Of a stretch of DNA of 44,025 bases, positions 1 to 7,823 are shown in pieces. This DNA is from an uncultured Acetobacteraceae bacterium. Lineage in GTDB: Bacteria > Pseudomonadota > Alphaproteobacteria > Acetobacterales > Acetobacteraceae. Position 1 is the stretch's first letter. Every line of letters starts with the position of its first letter. The stretch lies in NCBI GenBank assembly GCA_937902425.1, contig CALFNB010000384.1, positions 1 to 44,025 of the forward strand, in the 5' to 3' direction. The position numbers were made by a program, and so were the translations under genes. The notes beneath the pieces are model-generated. The model saw only the letters and a list, made by a program, of their open reading frames with translations, was not told the DNA's origin and did no database searches.

Positions 1-295
1 AAATTGCGGAAAGTCGAGCTAAGTTCATCGATAAGAACTTAGTGCCTTAGTGTCTTAGTGGTATGACTTTCGGCATTTCACCCGGCACGACACTGTTCAG
101 ATTGGCGTTGGCTACCATGCATCGAGGCCAATTCGAATACAACCTGGCGCATGGGTTCTCGCCGCCAATCCAGGATGCCGTCGACTGGTTGATCTTCGGG
201 ATCGAGTGAGATGTGGGCATATGACAGGGGTGAATTGGGGGATAATGTCGAAGTGAGCCGTACCGATGACGCACTTATTGTTGGGCGTCGCCATA
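1..295. other. Leading non-coding stretch with short repeat
   Basis: No gene is recognised here. The first 60 bases are AT-richer than the rest of the window and hold three copies of CTTAGTG at an 8-bp period (38-44, 46-52, 54-60), which looks like the end of a dispersed intergenic repeat. The part from about 65 to 295 can be read as short open frames on both strands, but none resembles a family I know. It may be 3' flank or remnant sequence behind the minus-strand gene that ends at 296. Confidence 0.4.
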
Positions 296-919
296 TCAGC
301 TTATCACGCCCACGCCACTCACCGGGTAAAAACTCCCAAGCGGCACCACAATCCCAGGCGGGTCCAGCGCGATATCCCCTTCCGTCAACACGCGTGTTTC
401 GATCTGATCCCCGTTCCGCCGGTGATGAATGGCCTGGACACGGTCGGCGAACAAAATCAGGTAGTGCTGGACCGTCGGCACCCGAAAGTAATCCGCCAGT
501 TTCTGGCTGACATCGGTCCGGCGCGTGGTCGGTGACAGCACCTCGACAATCACCGTCGCGTCCGGCACCACGAGGCTGTCGTCGGAGACGGCATCGGTTC
601 CGCACCGCACGATCACATCTGGCTCGTAGTCACTTTCTCCGACCTCGATCGTCGGGCCGTCCACCAGCACCTCGCACGGCAGGCGGGCCGCCTCGACCGC
701 CGCGGTCAGCGCCATGAAGACCTTACCCTTGATCCGAGCGTGGCCGACACGCTCAGGCGCCATGGCGACGACCTGGCCGTTGACCCGTTCGAACCGGCCG
801 GGTCGGCCCTCGGCCCAGAGGCGGTACTCGGCACGGCTCATCCACCCGTCCGGTTCGTCAACTCTCGCCAGAACGCCCATTTCGTGGCCTCTCTGTTCAG
901 GCACAGGATAGGTCGGCAT
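296..919 (-). CDS. Uma2 family (DUF820) putative endonuclease
   Basis: A 207-residue protein of the Uma2/DUF820 family, which has a PD-(D/E)XK restriction-endonuclease-like fold. Its biological role is largely unknown, and the family is very expanded in cyanobacteria and many soil and freshwater bacteria. The family pattern is visible: an N-terminal segment with SRAEYRLW and FERVNGQVV, then the core metal-site motifs EPDVIV and VIVEVLSPTT, then the helix KLADYFRVPTVQHYLIL that normally follows the active site. Length is normal. Internal ATG codons at 880 and 841 are possible alternative starts, since the first 13 residues are not family-like. The gene stands alone, with no partner antitoxin or methylase beside it. 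Confidence 0.85.
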   Translation of the reverse strand: MPTYPVPEQRGHEMGVLARVDEPDGWMSRAEYRLWAEGRPGRFERVNGQVVAMAPERVGHARIKGKVFMALTAAVEAARLPCEVLVDGPTIEVGESDYEPDVIVRCGTDAVSDDSLVVPDATVIVEVLSPTTRRTDVSQKLADYFRVPTVQHYLILFADRVQAIHHRRNGDQIETRVLTEGDIALDPPGIVVPLGSFYPVSGVGVIS

Positions 920-969
920 GATAAGTGGGGCAACCAGTCTTCATAGCGAACTCTCTTCGGGAGTCCCCC

Positions 970-1434
970 ATGCGCGAACCCCCCAAACCGCGTCTCGTCG
1001 GTATCAACCACGTCGCGATCGAAGTCGGTGACATCGACCAGGCGCTCGAATGGTATGGCCGCCTCTTCACCTTCACCCTGCGCGGCAAAGGCGAGCGTAA
1101 CGCCTTCATCGACATGGGCGACCAGTTCATCAACCTGACCCTCGCACCCAGCCCCACCAACCAAGAAACAGAACGCCGCCACATCGGCCTCGTCGTCGAC
1201 GACCGCTCCCGCATCACCGAACTCATGCAAGCGGCCGGCGCGCGCATGGTCGAGGGCCCGTTTCTCGACTTCCTCGACCCATGGGGCAACCGGCTGGAGA
1301 TCGTCGAATACGCCAACATCCAGTTCACCAAAGCCGCACACGTGCAACGAGGCATGGGGCTCGCCCTCGCCAAGAACGACCACGCGAAACGCGAACTCTC
1401 CGACAAGGGCATGGCGGAGCAACCAACCCAATAA
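970..1434 (+). CDS. VOC family protein (glyoxalase/bleomycin resistance fold)
   Basis: A 154-residue protein of the vicinal oxygen chelate superfamily. The N-terminal module begins GINHVAIEVGDIDQALEWYGR and the C-terminal half carries HIGLVVDD and DPWGNRLEIVEY, the usual paired beta-alpha-beta-beta-beta signatures with a metal-binding His in each half and the Glu of LEIVEY. Family members are lyases, dioxygenases or isomerases, so substrate cannot be assigned. The ATG at 970 is chosen because family similarity begins a few residues later; an upstream in-frame start at 925 would add 15 unrelated residues. It converges on the MFS gene 13 nt away. A decayed second copy of its 3' end lies at 3061-3200, so the gene was probably duplicated around the transporter. 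Confidence 0.85.
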   Translation: MREPPKPRLVGINHVAIEVGDIDQALEWYGRLFTFTLRGKGERNAFIDMGDQFINLTLAPSPTNQETERRHIGLVVDDRSRITELMQAAGARMVEGPFLDFLDPWGNRLEIVEYANIQFTKAAHVQRGMGLALAKNDHAKRELSDKGMAEQPTQ

Positions 1435-1447
1435 CCGCCCAGAAACG

Positions 1448-2875
1448 TTACCTGACCGGTGCGCGATCTCCCGCGGCAACCGCCGGCGCCGGCGTGCCGT
1501 GTCTGTCGTCGATCTCCTCGAACGTCTGGCCCTTGGGTTCGAACCCGAACAGCCAGAATCCGATCACCCCAAGGACATACCACGCGGCGAAGTAACTCAG
1601 TGCCGGGCCAAGCATGACCAGGTTCGGTGCCGCCGGCCTGATCACGTCGCCCGCGCCCATGATCAGCGCCAGCCCGAGCGGGCCAACGAACTTGCCGCAA
1701 TTGCCGACGCCATAGCTCAGTCCCATGCCGCTGGCGCGCAGCCGGGCCGGCCAGATCTCCGCCATGTAAGGCCCGACGACGGTATAGACGGCACTGCCGA
1801 AAAAGCCTTGCGCCACCATCAGAATGTAGAACAGCGAAGCCCCAAATATGTAGACATCGTACAGATAGCCGGCGGCCACCATCAGCACCGCCGCCAGCAC
1901 GCAATACAGCGTGCCCGAGCCTCGCCGCCCCATGGGTTCGATCAGCGCGGTGATGCTGAACCGCCCGAGAACCCCCGCCATGTTGACGAATATCATCAGA
2001 AACGCCGCGTGTTCCGGGGGGATCTTTGGCACCAGGACCAGCACCAGCAGCGTCGGTCCCCACAGCCCCAACGAGGCGCCCCCGGTCTGCGTCAGGCCGG
2101 TGAGACACCCTGTAGCGACCAACCGCGGATATTTGAACAACTCGACCCAGCGCGTTTTCTCCACCGCCGGCGCCGTCGCTGGCAAGGCGATCCGCTGTGG
2201 ATCGATCATCAGCGCCCAGGCGAGCGACTGTCGCGCCTCTTCATGGCGTCCCATGAGCATCAGCCAGCGCGGCGATTCCGGCACCCAGTAGCGGATCATG
2301 AACACCAGAACCAGCGGCGCCAGGCCGACCAGGAACAGCCCGCGCCAGCCGACGATCGGCAGCAGCTGCCAGGCCACGAGACCGGCCAGCATGCTGCCCG
2401 CCGGCAGCAGCGTCGTAACGAGCGCACTGACCCAGCCGCGCTTGTAGGCGGGGATGAACTCCTGCACCAACGGCAGATCGATCGCGAAAATGCCGGCGTT
2501 GCCGACTCCGACGAAGAAGCGGAAGAACATCAGGAACGCCCACCCCGGGACGAATCCGTCTGGTCCAGGTGTGAAAACCATGACACCGGTGGCGAGCGAG
2601 ATGGTGACCGCCGACAGCATGAACACCGTGCGGCGGCCGATCTTGTCGCCGAGCCACCCCCAATAGAACGCGCCAGGCACCGCGCCGAGACCGGAGGCGA
2701 GCAGGATTGCTCCGCCCTCCCAATAGGTCAGCGACCATTGTTTGGTCAGCGCCGCGGTGACGTACCCGATCAGAAAGAAGTCAAAAAAGTCGAGCATATC
2801 CGCGATGTTGGCTGTGCAGATCAACTTCCACTGGTTGACCGTCAGCTTCTTCTGCTGTTCCAGGAGCTCGATCAT
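1448..2875 (-). CDS. MFS transporter (sugar/aromatic acid porter type)
   Basis: A 475-residue, 12-helix major facilitator superfamily permease of the inner membrane, probably a proton symporter. The signature loop between helices 2 and 3 is present (GWLGDKIGRRTVF), the N-terminus contains the acidic DMLDFFDFF helix 1 typical of organic and aromatic acid porters, and the C-terminus ends with the cytoplasmic FGFEPKGQTFEEID segment common in this group. Length is normal. A strong purine-rich ribosome binding site (GGGGAGGGA) lies about 8 nt before ATG 2875. It sits between two VOC copies and beside LLM oxidoreductase, CMD and CoA-transferase genes, so uptake of the substrate of that group is a reasonable inference. 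The actual substrate is unknown. Confidence 0.85.
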   Translation of the reverse strand: MIELLEQQKKLTVNQWKLICTANIADMLDFFDFFLIGYVTAALTKQWSLTYWEGGAILLASGLGAVPGAFYWGWLGDKIGRRTVFMLSAVTISLATGVMVFTPGPDGFVPGWAFLMFFRFFVGVGNAGIFAIDLPLVQEFIPAYKRGWVSALVTTLLPAGSMLAGLVAWQLLPIVGWRGLFLVGLAPLVLVFMIRYWVPESPRWLMLMGRHEEARQSLAWALMIDPQRIALPATAPAVEKTRWVELFKYPRLVATGCLTGLTQTGGASLGLWGPTLLVLVLVPKIPPEHAAFLMIFVNMAGVLGRFSITALIEPMGRRGSGTLYCVLAAVLMVAAGYLYDVYIFGASLFYILMVAQGFFGSAVYTVVGPYMAEIWPARLRASGMGLSYGVGNCGKFVGPLGLALIMGAGDVIRPAAPNLVMLGPALSYFAAWYVLGVIGFWLFGFEPKGQTFEEIDDRHGTPAPAVAAGDRAPVR

Positions 2876-2916
2876 TATCGTTCCCTCCCCTGGCTGGCGG
2901 ACGGCGAAATGACGAG

Positions 2917-2950
2917 ACCCACGCGACGATCTTCACCGTGTCGCGTGGGT
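2917..2950. promoter_or_regulatory. Perfect 11-bp inverted repeat upstream of MFS gene
   Basis: ACCCACGCGAC at 2917-2927 is repeated as its exact reverse complement at 2940-2950, with a 12-nt loop. It lies 42-75 bp upstream of the MFS start codon, between that gene and the divergent VOC remnant/LLM gene. The position fits an operator for a transcription factor or a hairpin in the 5' leader. There is no T-run, so it is not a typical intrinsic terminator. No regulator gene is adjacent. Confidence 0.4.
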
Positions 2951-3060
2951 GGTAAGGAAGTGCCAACCGGCCACCGTTGGCCGGAAACGCCAGCCAGTTC
3001 AAGCGTAACTCCGACACGGGACCACCATCAAGAACAATCCGCGACCGCCTCGCCCCGCCG

Positions 3061-3200
3061 CTTGAGATCGTCGAATATGTGAACATCCGGTTCACCAGGG
3101 CCCCGCCCGCGAGCGGAGCATGGGGATCGCCCTCGACAAGGCCGCGAAGCCGAGGCACGAACTGCCTGACCAGAGCATGCCGAAGGGCCCAACCCAATGA
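3061..3200 (+). pseudogene. Decayed 3' end of a second VOC gene
   Basis: From 3061 the sequence reads LEIVEYVNIRFTR, matching LEIVEYANIQFTK of the intact VOC gene at 970-1434. After a one-base deletion between about 3095 and 3120 the match continues in another frame as MGIALDK...ELPDQSMPKGPTQ then stop, against MGLALAK...ELSDKGMAEQPTQ then stop. The N-terminal two thirds are missing or unrecognisable between 2951 and 3060. The TGA stop (3198-3200) overlaps the ATG of the next gene as ATGA, so the ancestral copy was translationally coupled to the LLM oxidoreductase. Confidence 0.75.
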
Positions 3201-4207
3201 AGCTCAGCCTGATCGTTCGCGGCCAGCATCCGCCCGGCGACACCGTCCAGCACCTGAACGACGACCTCGACCTGGTGCGATGCGCCGACCTTCTGGGCTT
3301 TGACGGCATCGTCAAGGGCTCACATTACAGTGCGCACCCATTCTGCTCCGTGCAGCAGATCCCGTTCCTTTCCTGGTGCGCCGCGATCGCGCCACGGCTG
3401 CGGATCATCTGCGGCCTCGTGCTGGTTCCGTTGCACAAACCGCTCGATCTCGCCGAGCAACTGGCGACGCTCGACCTGCTGTGCGGCGGCAAGCTCGTGT
3501 TCGGCGCCGGGATCGGCTACCGCGACATCGAGTTCAAGGCGTTCGGCGTGCCGCGCGGCCAGCTCGGTGCCCGGTTCGAGGAATGCCTCGCGGCCATCCG
3601 CCGCCTTTGGACCGAGGACTTCGTCACCATGAAGGGTTCGGATTTCGAACTCGACCACGCCACCTGTCCCGTGAAGCCGTTACAGAAACCAACCCCGCCG
3701 ATCTGGATTGGCGCCAATGCCGATGTCGCGATCCGCCGCGCCGCCCGCCTGGGCGATTGCTGGTACATCAACCCGCACAACACCCTGGCGACGATCGAGC
3801 GGCAGATGGACCTGTACAAGCGCGCCCTGGACGAATACGGCCGCCCCTTCCCCACCGAGGTCCCGATGCGGCGAGAGGTTTTCGTCGCGCCGACCCGCGC
3901 CGAGGCGATACGCCGCGCGCAGCCCTGGCTGGAGGAGAAATACAAAGCCTACCGCGCCTGGGGTCAGGACAAGGTGATGCCAGAAGGCGACAATTTCGAT
4001 CACAAGTTCGATGAATTACTGGAAGACCGTTTCCTGCTGGGCTCGCCTTCAGAGGTCGCGGATCAAATCAATCGGCTCAACGAACGACTCGGGGTGAACC
4101 ACCTTGTCGCCTCGATCCACTGGCCCGGCATGCCGAACAGCCTCGCGCTGGAACAGTTGCATCTCCTCGCCGAGGAGGTCCGTCCCCTGCTTCGCCCCAA
4201 CCCATGA
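3197..4207 (+). CDS. LLM class flavin-dependent oxidoreductase
   Basis: A 336-residue member of the luciferase-like monooxygenase superfamily: a soluble TIM barrel using reduced FMN (two-component systems) or F420. The sequence has the family's ordered landmarks: an N-terminal strand with DLDLVRCADLLGFDGI, the RLRIICGLVLVPLHKPLDLAEQLATLDLL segment of strands 3 and 4, GKLVFGAGIGYRDIEFKAFGV, and the phosphate-site region PPIWIGANADVAIRRAARLGD. Length is normal. The start ATG at 3197 overlaps the stop of the VOC remnant (ATGA). Downstream is a CMD-family gene on the same strand, so the two are probably co-transcribed. No flavin reductase gene is adjacent. Substrate is unknown. Confidence 0.88.
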   Translation: MKLSLIVRGQHPPGDTVQHLNDDLDLVRCADLLGFDGIVKGSHYSAHPFCSVQQIPFLSWCAAIAPRLRIICGLVLVPLHKPLDLAEQLATLDLLCGGKLVFGAGIGYRDIEFKAFGVPRGQLGARFEECLAAIRRLWTEDFVTMKGSDFELDHATCPVKPLQKPTPPIWIGANADVAIRRAARLGDCWYINPHNTLATIERQMDLYKRALDEYGRPFPTEVPMRREVFVAPTRAEAIRRAQPWLEEKYKAYRAWGQDKVMPEGDNFDHKFDELLEDRFLLGSPSEVADQINRLNERLGVNHLVASIHWPGMPNSLALEQLHLLAEEVRPLLRPNP

Positions 4208-4284
4208 TCGTCCGCGCACGGTCGACACGGCCGCGCGGCCGTCGCACGATGCGCCATTGATCAAGCCTGGGAAGGAAACCAAAA

Positions 4285-4845
4285 ATGTCCGACACACCAA
4301 CCTTTGGCCGTTACGCTGAGCTCCCCTACGACCAAATGACGCCGGAGCAGCAGGACGGCTATAACTCCATGATGGCGTCCCGGGGCGGGCTGCCCGGGCC
4401 GAGCAAGATCTGGGTGCACAATCCGAAGCTGGCGAAAGTCGCGGGACCGTTCGGTGCCCATTTCCACGCCGGCCGTTACTCCCTCACCGAGCGCGAGCGT
4501 GAGATCGCCGTGTGCATCATCACCAGCAAATTTCATTCGGCCTATCCGACCAGCGCGCATGAGCGTCGCGGTAAGGAAGTCGGACTGCCGGCCGACAAGG
4601 TCGAGGCGATCATCGCCGGCCTGCAAACGTCATTCCCGGACGAGCGCGAGCAGGTGGTCTATGAGATGGCGATGGCCCTCGCCAATGCGCGCTGGGTCCC
4701 GCGCGGCCTGTATGACCGCGCGGTCAAGGCACTCGGCCATGTCGGCATCACCGACGTGATCACCTTGATGGGCCACTACAGCAGCGTCGCGATGACCCTG
4801 GCCTTCTACGACGTGCCGGTCGGGGCGACGGGCATGGCACGCTGA
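4285..4845 (+). CDS. Carboxymuconolactone decarboxylase (CMD) family protein
   Basis: A 186-residue all-helical protein of the CMD/AhpD superfamily. The core reads SLTEREREIAVCIITS, then AYPTSAHERRGKEVGLPADKVEAI, the usual helix-turn segment with the conserved His and Glu. The CxxC redox pair of AhpD is absent, so peroxidase-reductase activity is unlikely and a decarboxylase or other role is possible. A good ribosome binding site (GGAAGGA) lies about 9 nt before ATG 4285. It follows the LLM oxidoreductase by 77 bp on the same strand and converges on the CoA-transferase gene. With the VOC, LLM, MFS and CoA-transferase genes it suggests degradation of a carboxylic or aromatic compound that I cannot name. 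Confidence 0.82.
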   Translation: MSDTPTFGRYAELPYDQMTPEQQDGYNSMMASRGGLPGPSKIWVHNPKLAKVAGPFGAHFHAGRYSLTEREREIAVCIITSKFHSAYPTSAHERRGKEVGLPADKVEAIIAGLQTSFPDEREQVVYEMAMALANARWVPRGLYDRAVKALGHVGITDVITLMGHYSSVAMTLAFYDVPVGATGMAR

Positions 4846-4867
4846 ACCGCTTCATTCGGGCAACGCC

Positions 4868-6067
4868 TCAGACGATGCCGTCCTGACGCAAGGCGGCGAC
4901 CGCGGCGGCGTCGAGCCCGAGCCAGTCGGCCAGCACTTCAGCGGTGTGCTCGCCGAGCAATGGCGCGGGCTTTACCTCGGTCGGAACGCCGTCGAAGCGC
5001 ACCGGCCAGGTGGGCATCGTCATCGTGCGTTCGCCATGTGTCATCGTTTGCAGGATGCCGCGCTGGCGGAAGCTCGGCTCGTTGGTCAGTTCCATCGAGT
5101 CGAGCACGGCCCCGGCGGGCACACCGACCGCGCTCAGTTGCGTCATCGCCTCGTGTTTCGTGCGCTGCCGAGTCCAACTCGAAACGATCTCGTCAACCTC
5201 GGCCTCGCACTTCATGCGCGCGTCGGGGGTGTCGTAGCGCGCATCGCCGATCAGGTCCTCGCGCCCGATCAGCTTCAACAGGCGAGGCCAGTGTTCGGGA
5301 TTGGCGCGGCTGGTCAGCAGGTAGACGTAATCGTTGGGGCCGCCCGGCTTGCACGAATAGATCCCGCCGGGCGGGTTGTTGGCGGGCGGCCGCCGCGGCG
5401 CCGCCTTCCCGGTGCGCGCCTGCGTGATGAACATGCCGCGGCTGTAATGCATGACCGAATCCTGCATCGCCACCTGTAGCCGCCGTCCTTTGCCGGTTCG
5501 CGCGCGCTCGAACAGCGCACTGACGATGCTGAACGCCAGCAGCATGCCGGTGCCGGTATCACCGATCGTCGGGCCAGGTTTGACCGGCCTGCCGTCGCGC
5601 TCGCCGGTGATGCTCATCGCCCCGCCCGCCGCCTGCGCGATCGGGTCGAACGACAAGCCCTTCTCATACGGGCTGCCATCCCCAAATCCTTTGACCTGGG
5701 CATAGATGATGCGCGGATTGATGGCGCTGACGACGTCATAGCCCAGACCCAGACGCTCGACCGCGCCGGGGGCGAAGTTCTCGGTGAAGACATCGGCCTG
5801 CTTCACCATTTCCTTGACCAGCGCCAGTCCGCGCTCCGATTTCAGGTTGACCGTGATCGAGCGCTTGTTGGCGTTGTACATCATGAAATAATACGCGTCG
5901 CCGAAGCCTGTGCGGCCGGCTTCGCCACCCTTGGGGTTTTCCACCTTGGCGATGTCGGCGCCCATCCAGGCGAGCGCCTCGGTGCACGTCGTGCCAGCCT
6001 CGAACTGCGTCAGGTCGAGCACGCGAATGCCAGCCAGGCAGCCAGGCGATGCGGGAGTTACGTCCAT
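4868..6067 (-). CDS. CaiB/BaiF family (class III) CoA-transferase
   Basis: A 399-residue class III CoA-transferase, a cytoplasmic interlocked-dimer enzyme that moves CoA between carboxylic acids. It begins with the family start GIRVLDLTQFEAGTTCTEALAWMGADIAKVENP, contains YNANKRSITVNLKSERG, and has the catalytic aspartate at D170 in GPTIGDTGTG, matching the Asp169 region of formyl-CoA transferase. The ATG at 6067 is preferred over an upstream in-frame start at 6145 because AAGGAG lies about 8 nt before it and homology begins immediately after. Length is normal. It converges on the CMD gene. It probably activates the substrate of this catabolic group, but the acid and CoA donor cannot be read from sequence. 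Confidence 0.88.
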   Translation of the reverse strand: MDVTPASPGCLAGIRVLDLTQFEAGTTCTEALAWMGADIAKVENPKGGEAGRTGFGDAYYFMMYNANKRSITVNLKSERGLALVKEMVKQADVFTENFAPGAVERLGLGYDVVSAINPRIIYAQVKGFGDGSPYEKGLSFDPIAQAAGGAMSITGERDGRPVKPGPTIGDTGTGMLLAFSIVSALFERARTGKGRRLQVAMQDSVMHYSRGMFITQARTGKAAPRRPPANNPPGGIYSCKPGGPNDYVYLLTSRANPEHWPRLLKLIGREDLIGDARYDTPDARMKCEAEVDEIVSSWTRQRTKHEAMTQLSAVGVPAGAVLDSMELTNEPSFRQRGILQTMTHGERTMTMPTWPVRFDGVPTEVKPAPLLGEHTAEVLADWLGLDAAAVAALRQDGIV

Positions 6068-6359
6068 TGGGAAACTCCTTGTCGGAACAGAAGTCGCCAC
6101 TCTCTCCCGAAAACGCGGCGCGTCAATCGGCGTCCGGTGACCCATACTTCGTCGAGCACTTCAGATATGGTCCGCGCCGCTTCCCTGGTCTCCCGGCGTG
6201 TGGAAATGGGCCACCACACATCGACAACCTTCTTGCGCCGATCAGCCGCGGCAGCGGCAACGGTTTCGCCACCGTCACCATTGCCTGAACGGGCACGTTC
6301 CACGTTGAATGGAATGGTCATGAAACGGCCTTGGCGCGTCGTGGCCGGCGATTACCGCG
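6068..6359. other. Intergenic region without recognised gene
   Basis: This stretch lies between the CoA-transferase start (6067, minus strand) and the stop of the efflux outer-membrane gene (6360, minus strand). It can be read in several short open frames, none recognisable. It should contain the CoA-transferase promoter, but I see no convincing -35/-10 pair and no intrinsic terminator for the efflux operon. Confidence 0.4.
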
Positions 6360-7823
6360 TCACGGGAACACCGGATTGGCCCGCTTCACCGTTTCCGGCG
6401 CGGGCAATGCCTCGACTGACCAGCCACCGCCGAGTGCCTCGATCAGCGCCACACTCGCGACCAGACGGCTTTGCCGCACGGACAGCGCCGCCTGTTGGTC
6501 GGACAACAGCAAGGTCTGTTCGGTGATCACGCTGGTATAGGCCACCGTGCCCGCGCGATAAGCATTCAATGTCGCTTGCACCGCGCGATCGGCCGAGGCG
6601 ACCGCGATTGCCTCCGCCGCCGCCTGCTGCTCCAGGATGCGCAGATTGGACAGCGCGTCCTCGACTTGTTGGAACGCTGTCAGAACGGTCTGGCGATAGG
6701 CCGCGACAGATTGATCGTAAGTCGCGCGTGCCGCCGTTACCGCGGCGGGGCGGGCACCGCCGGAGAACAATGTTTCGGCCCCGGCGGCGCCCAGTGACCA
6801 AACGCGACTGGCGACATTGAACAGGCGCGAAATCATCGAGGCATCGAACCCGCCCAGAGCGGACAGCGATACGTCCGGATAGTAAGCGGCGACCTGCACG
6901 CCGATCAGCGCATTCTCCTGCTGCATGTTTCGTTCCGCTGCCGCGACGTCCGGCCGCCGCTCCAGCAACGCTGACGGCAGACCGGGTGGTACCACCGGAA
7001 CAGCACTGGTCAACGGCGCGGGCGCGATTGTGAGTTCCGACGGCGCATGTCCGGTCAGCACGGCGATCGCGTGTTCGAACTGCTGCCGTTGGACGCCAAC
7101 CCCGACCAGTTGCGCCTGAGCCGACTGTAGTTGCGCCTGCGCGGTCACGACGTCGATATTCGACTGCGTGCCGGCGTGATACTGGTTCTGGGCAATTTGC
7201 AACGCGCGGCCATAGGCATCGACGGTTTGCCGCAGCAATCGCGTCAATGCATCCTCCGCGCACAGATCGAAATAATCGGTGGCCAATGTCGCCTGAGCCG
7301 ACAGTTTCGCGTTCGCCAGATCAGCGGCGCTCACCTGGGCGCCGGCGACATTGCTTTCGACCTGACGCCGAACGCGGCCCCACACATCCAGGGTCCAGGA
7401 TACACTGCCCTGAACGCTGTACAACGTGCTGTCGCCGCGGCCACCGCCGCCCGATGAAAGGCCTGACGAACCGCCGCCACCGCCGCCACTGCGTGTCACG
7501 CCGCCGTTCATCGCGACCGTGGGAAACAGGCCGGCGCGCGCCTCCCCCACCAGAGCGACCGCGTTGCGATACTGCGCCTCGAACTGCTTCACCGTCTGGT
7601 TGGAGACCTCGACCATCCGTTCCAGCCGATCCAGTTCCGGATCGTTGTAGACCGACCACCAGGCGCCCTTGTCGATGTCGTCCCGCGGTTGACCGGGCTT
7701 CCAGCCGGCCAACTCCTTGAAGCCGGGGGACGGCGGTGCCTCGGGGCGTTTATAGTCCGGCCCAACCATGCACCCGCTGGCGAAAACGCACAGCGCCAAA
7801 GTGGCAGCCAGCCGCCGTGTCAT
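6360..7823 (-). CDS. Efflux transporter outer-membrane factor lipoprotein (NodT/OprM family)
   Basis: A 487-residue TolC-like outer-membrane channel of RND efflux systems. The N-terminus is a lipoprotein signal with lipobox ASGC (Cys 18) followed by [12 protein letters not shown], the hallmark start of NodT/OprM proteins. Two outer-membrane efflux repeats follow, including [43 protein letters not shown] and, in the second half, [28 protein letters not shown] glycine-rich loop (about residues 110-130) is a local oddity. It is the last gene of the four-gene efflux operon, and its ATG overlaps the stop of the preceding RND permease by 4 nt, so it is very likely translated with it. It would complete a trans-envelope pump. 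Confidence 0.92.
   Translation of the reverse strand: MTRRLAATLALCVFASGCMVGPDYKRPEAPPSPGFKELAGWKPGQPRDDIDKGAWWSVYNDPELDRLERMVEVSNQTVKQFEAQYRNAVALVGEARAGLFPTVAMNGGVTRSGGGGGGSSGLSSGGGGRGDSTLYSVQGSVSWTLDVWGRVRRQVESNVAGAQVSAADLANAKLSAQATLATDYFDLCAEDALTRLLRQTVDAYGRALQIAQNQYHAGTQSNIDVVTAQAQLQSAQAQLVGVGVQRQQFEHAIAVLTGHAPSELTIAPAPLTSAVPVVPPGLPSALLERRPDVAAAERNMQQENALIGVQVAAYYPDVSLSALGGFDASMISRLFNVASRVWSLGAAGAETLFSGGARPAAVTAARATYDQSVAAYRQTVLTAFQQVEDALSNLRILEQQAAAEAIAVASADRAVQATLNAYRAGTVAYTSVITEQTLLLSDQQAALSVRQSRLVASVALIEALGGGWSVEALPAPETVKRANPVFP

Noticed and set aside
78-295. A minus-strand coding tail downstream of the Uma2 gene (reads HISLDPEDQPVDGILDWRREP)
   Set aside because: It looks somewhat protein-like but has no start in its own frame outside the Uma2 gene and no recognised family, so it was not called.
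2917-2950. Intrinsic terminator at the inverted repeat
   Set aside because: There is no T-run after either arm, and the position is upstream of start codons, not after a stop.
1499-3082. A 527-codon plus-strand open frame opposite the MFS gene
   Set aside because: The product is highly charged and repetitive, while the minus strand encodes a normal 12-helix transporter.
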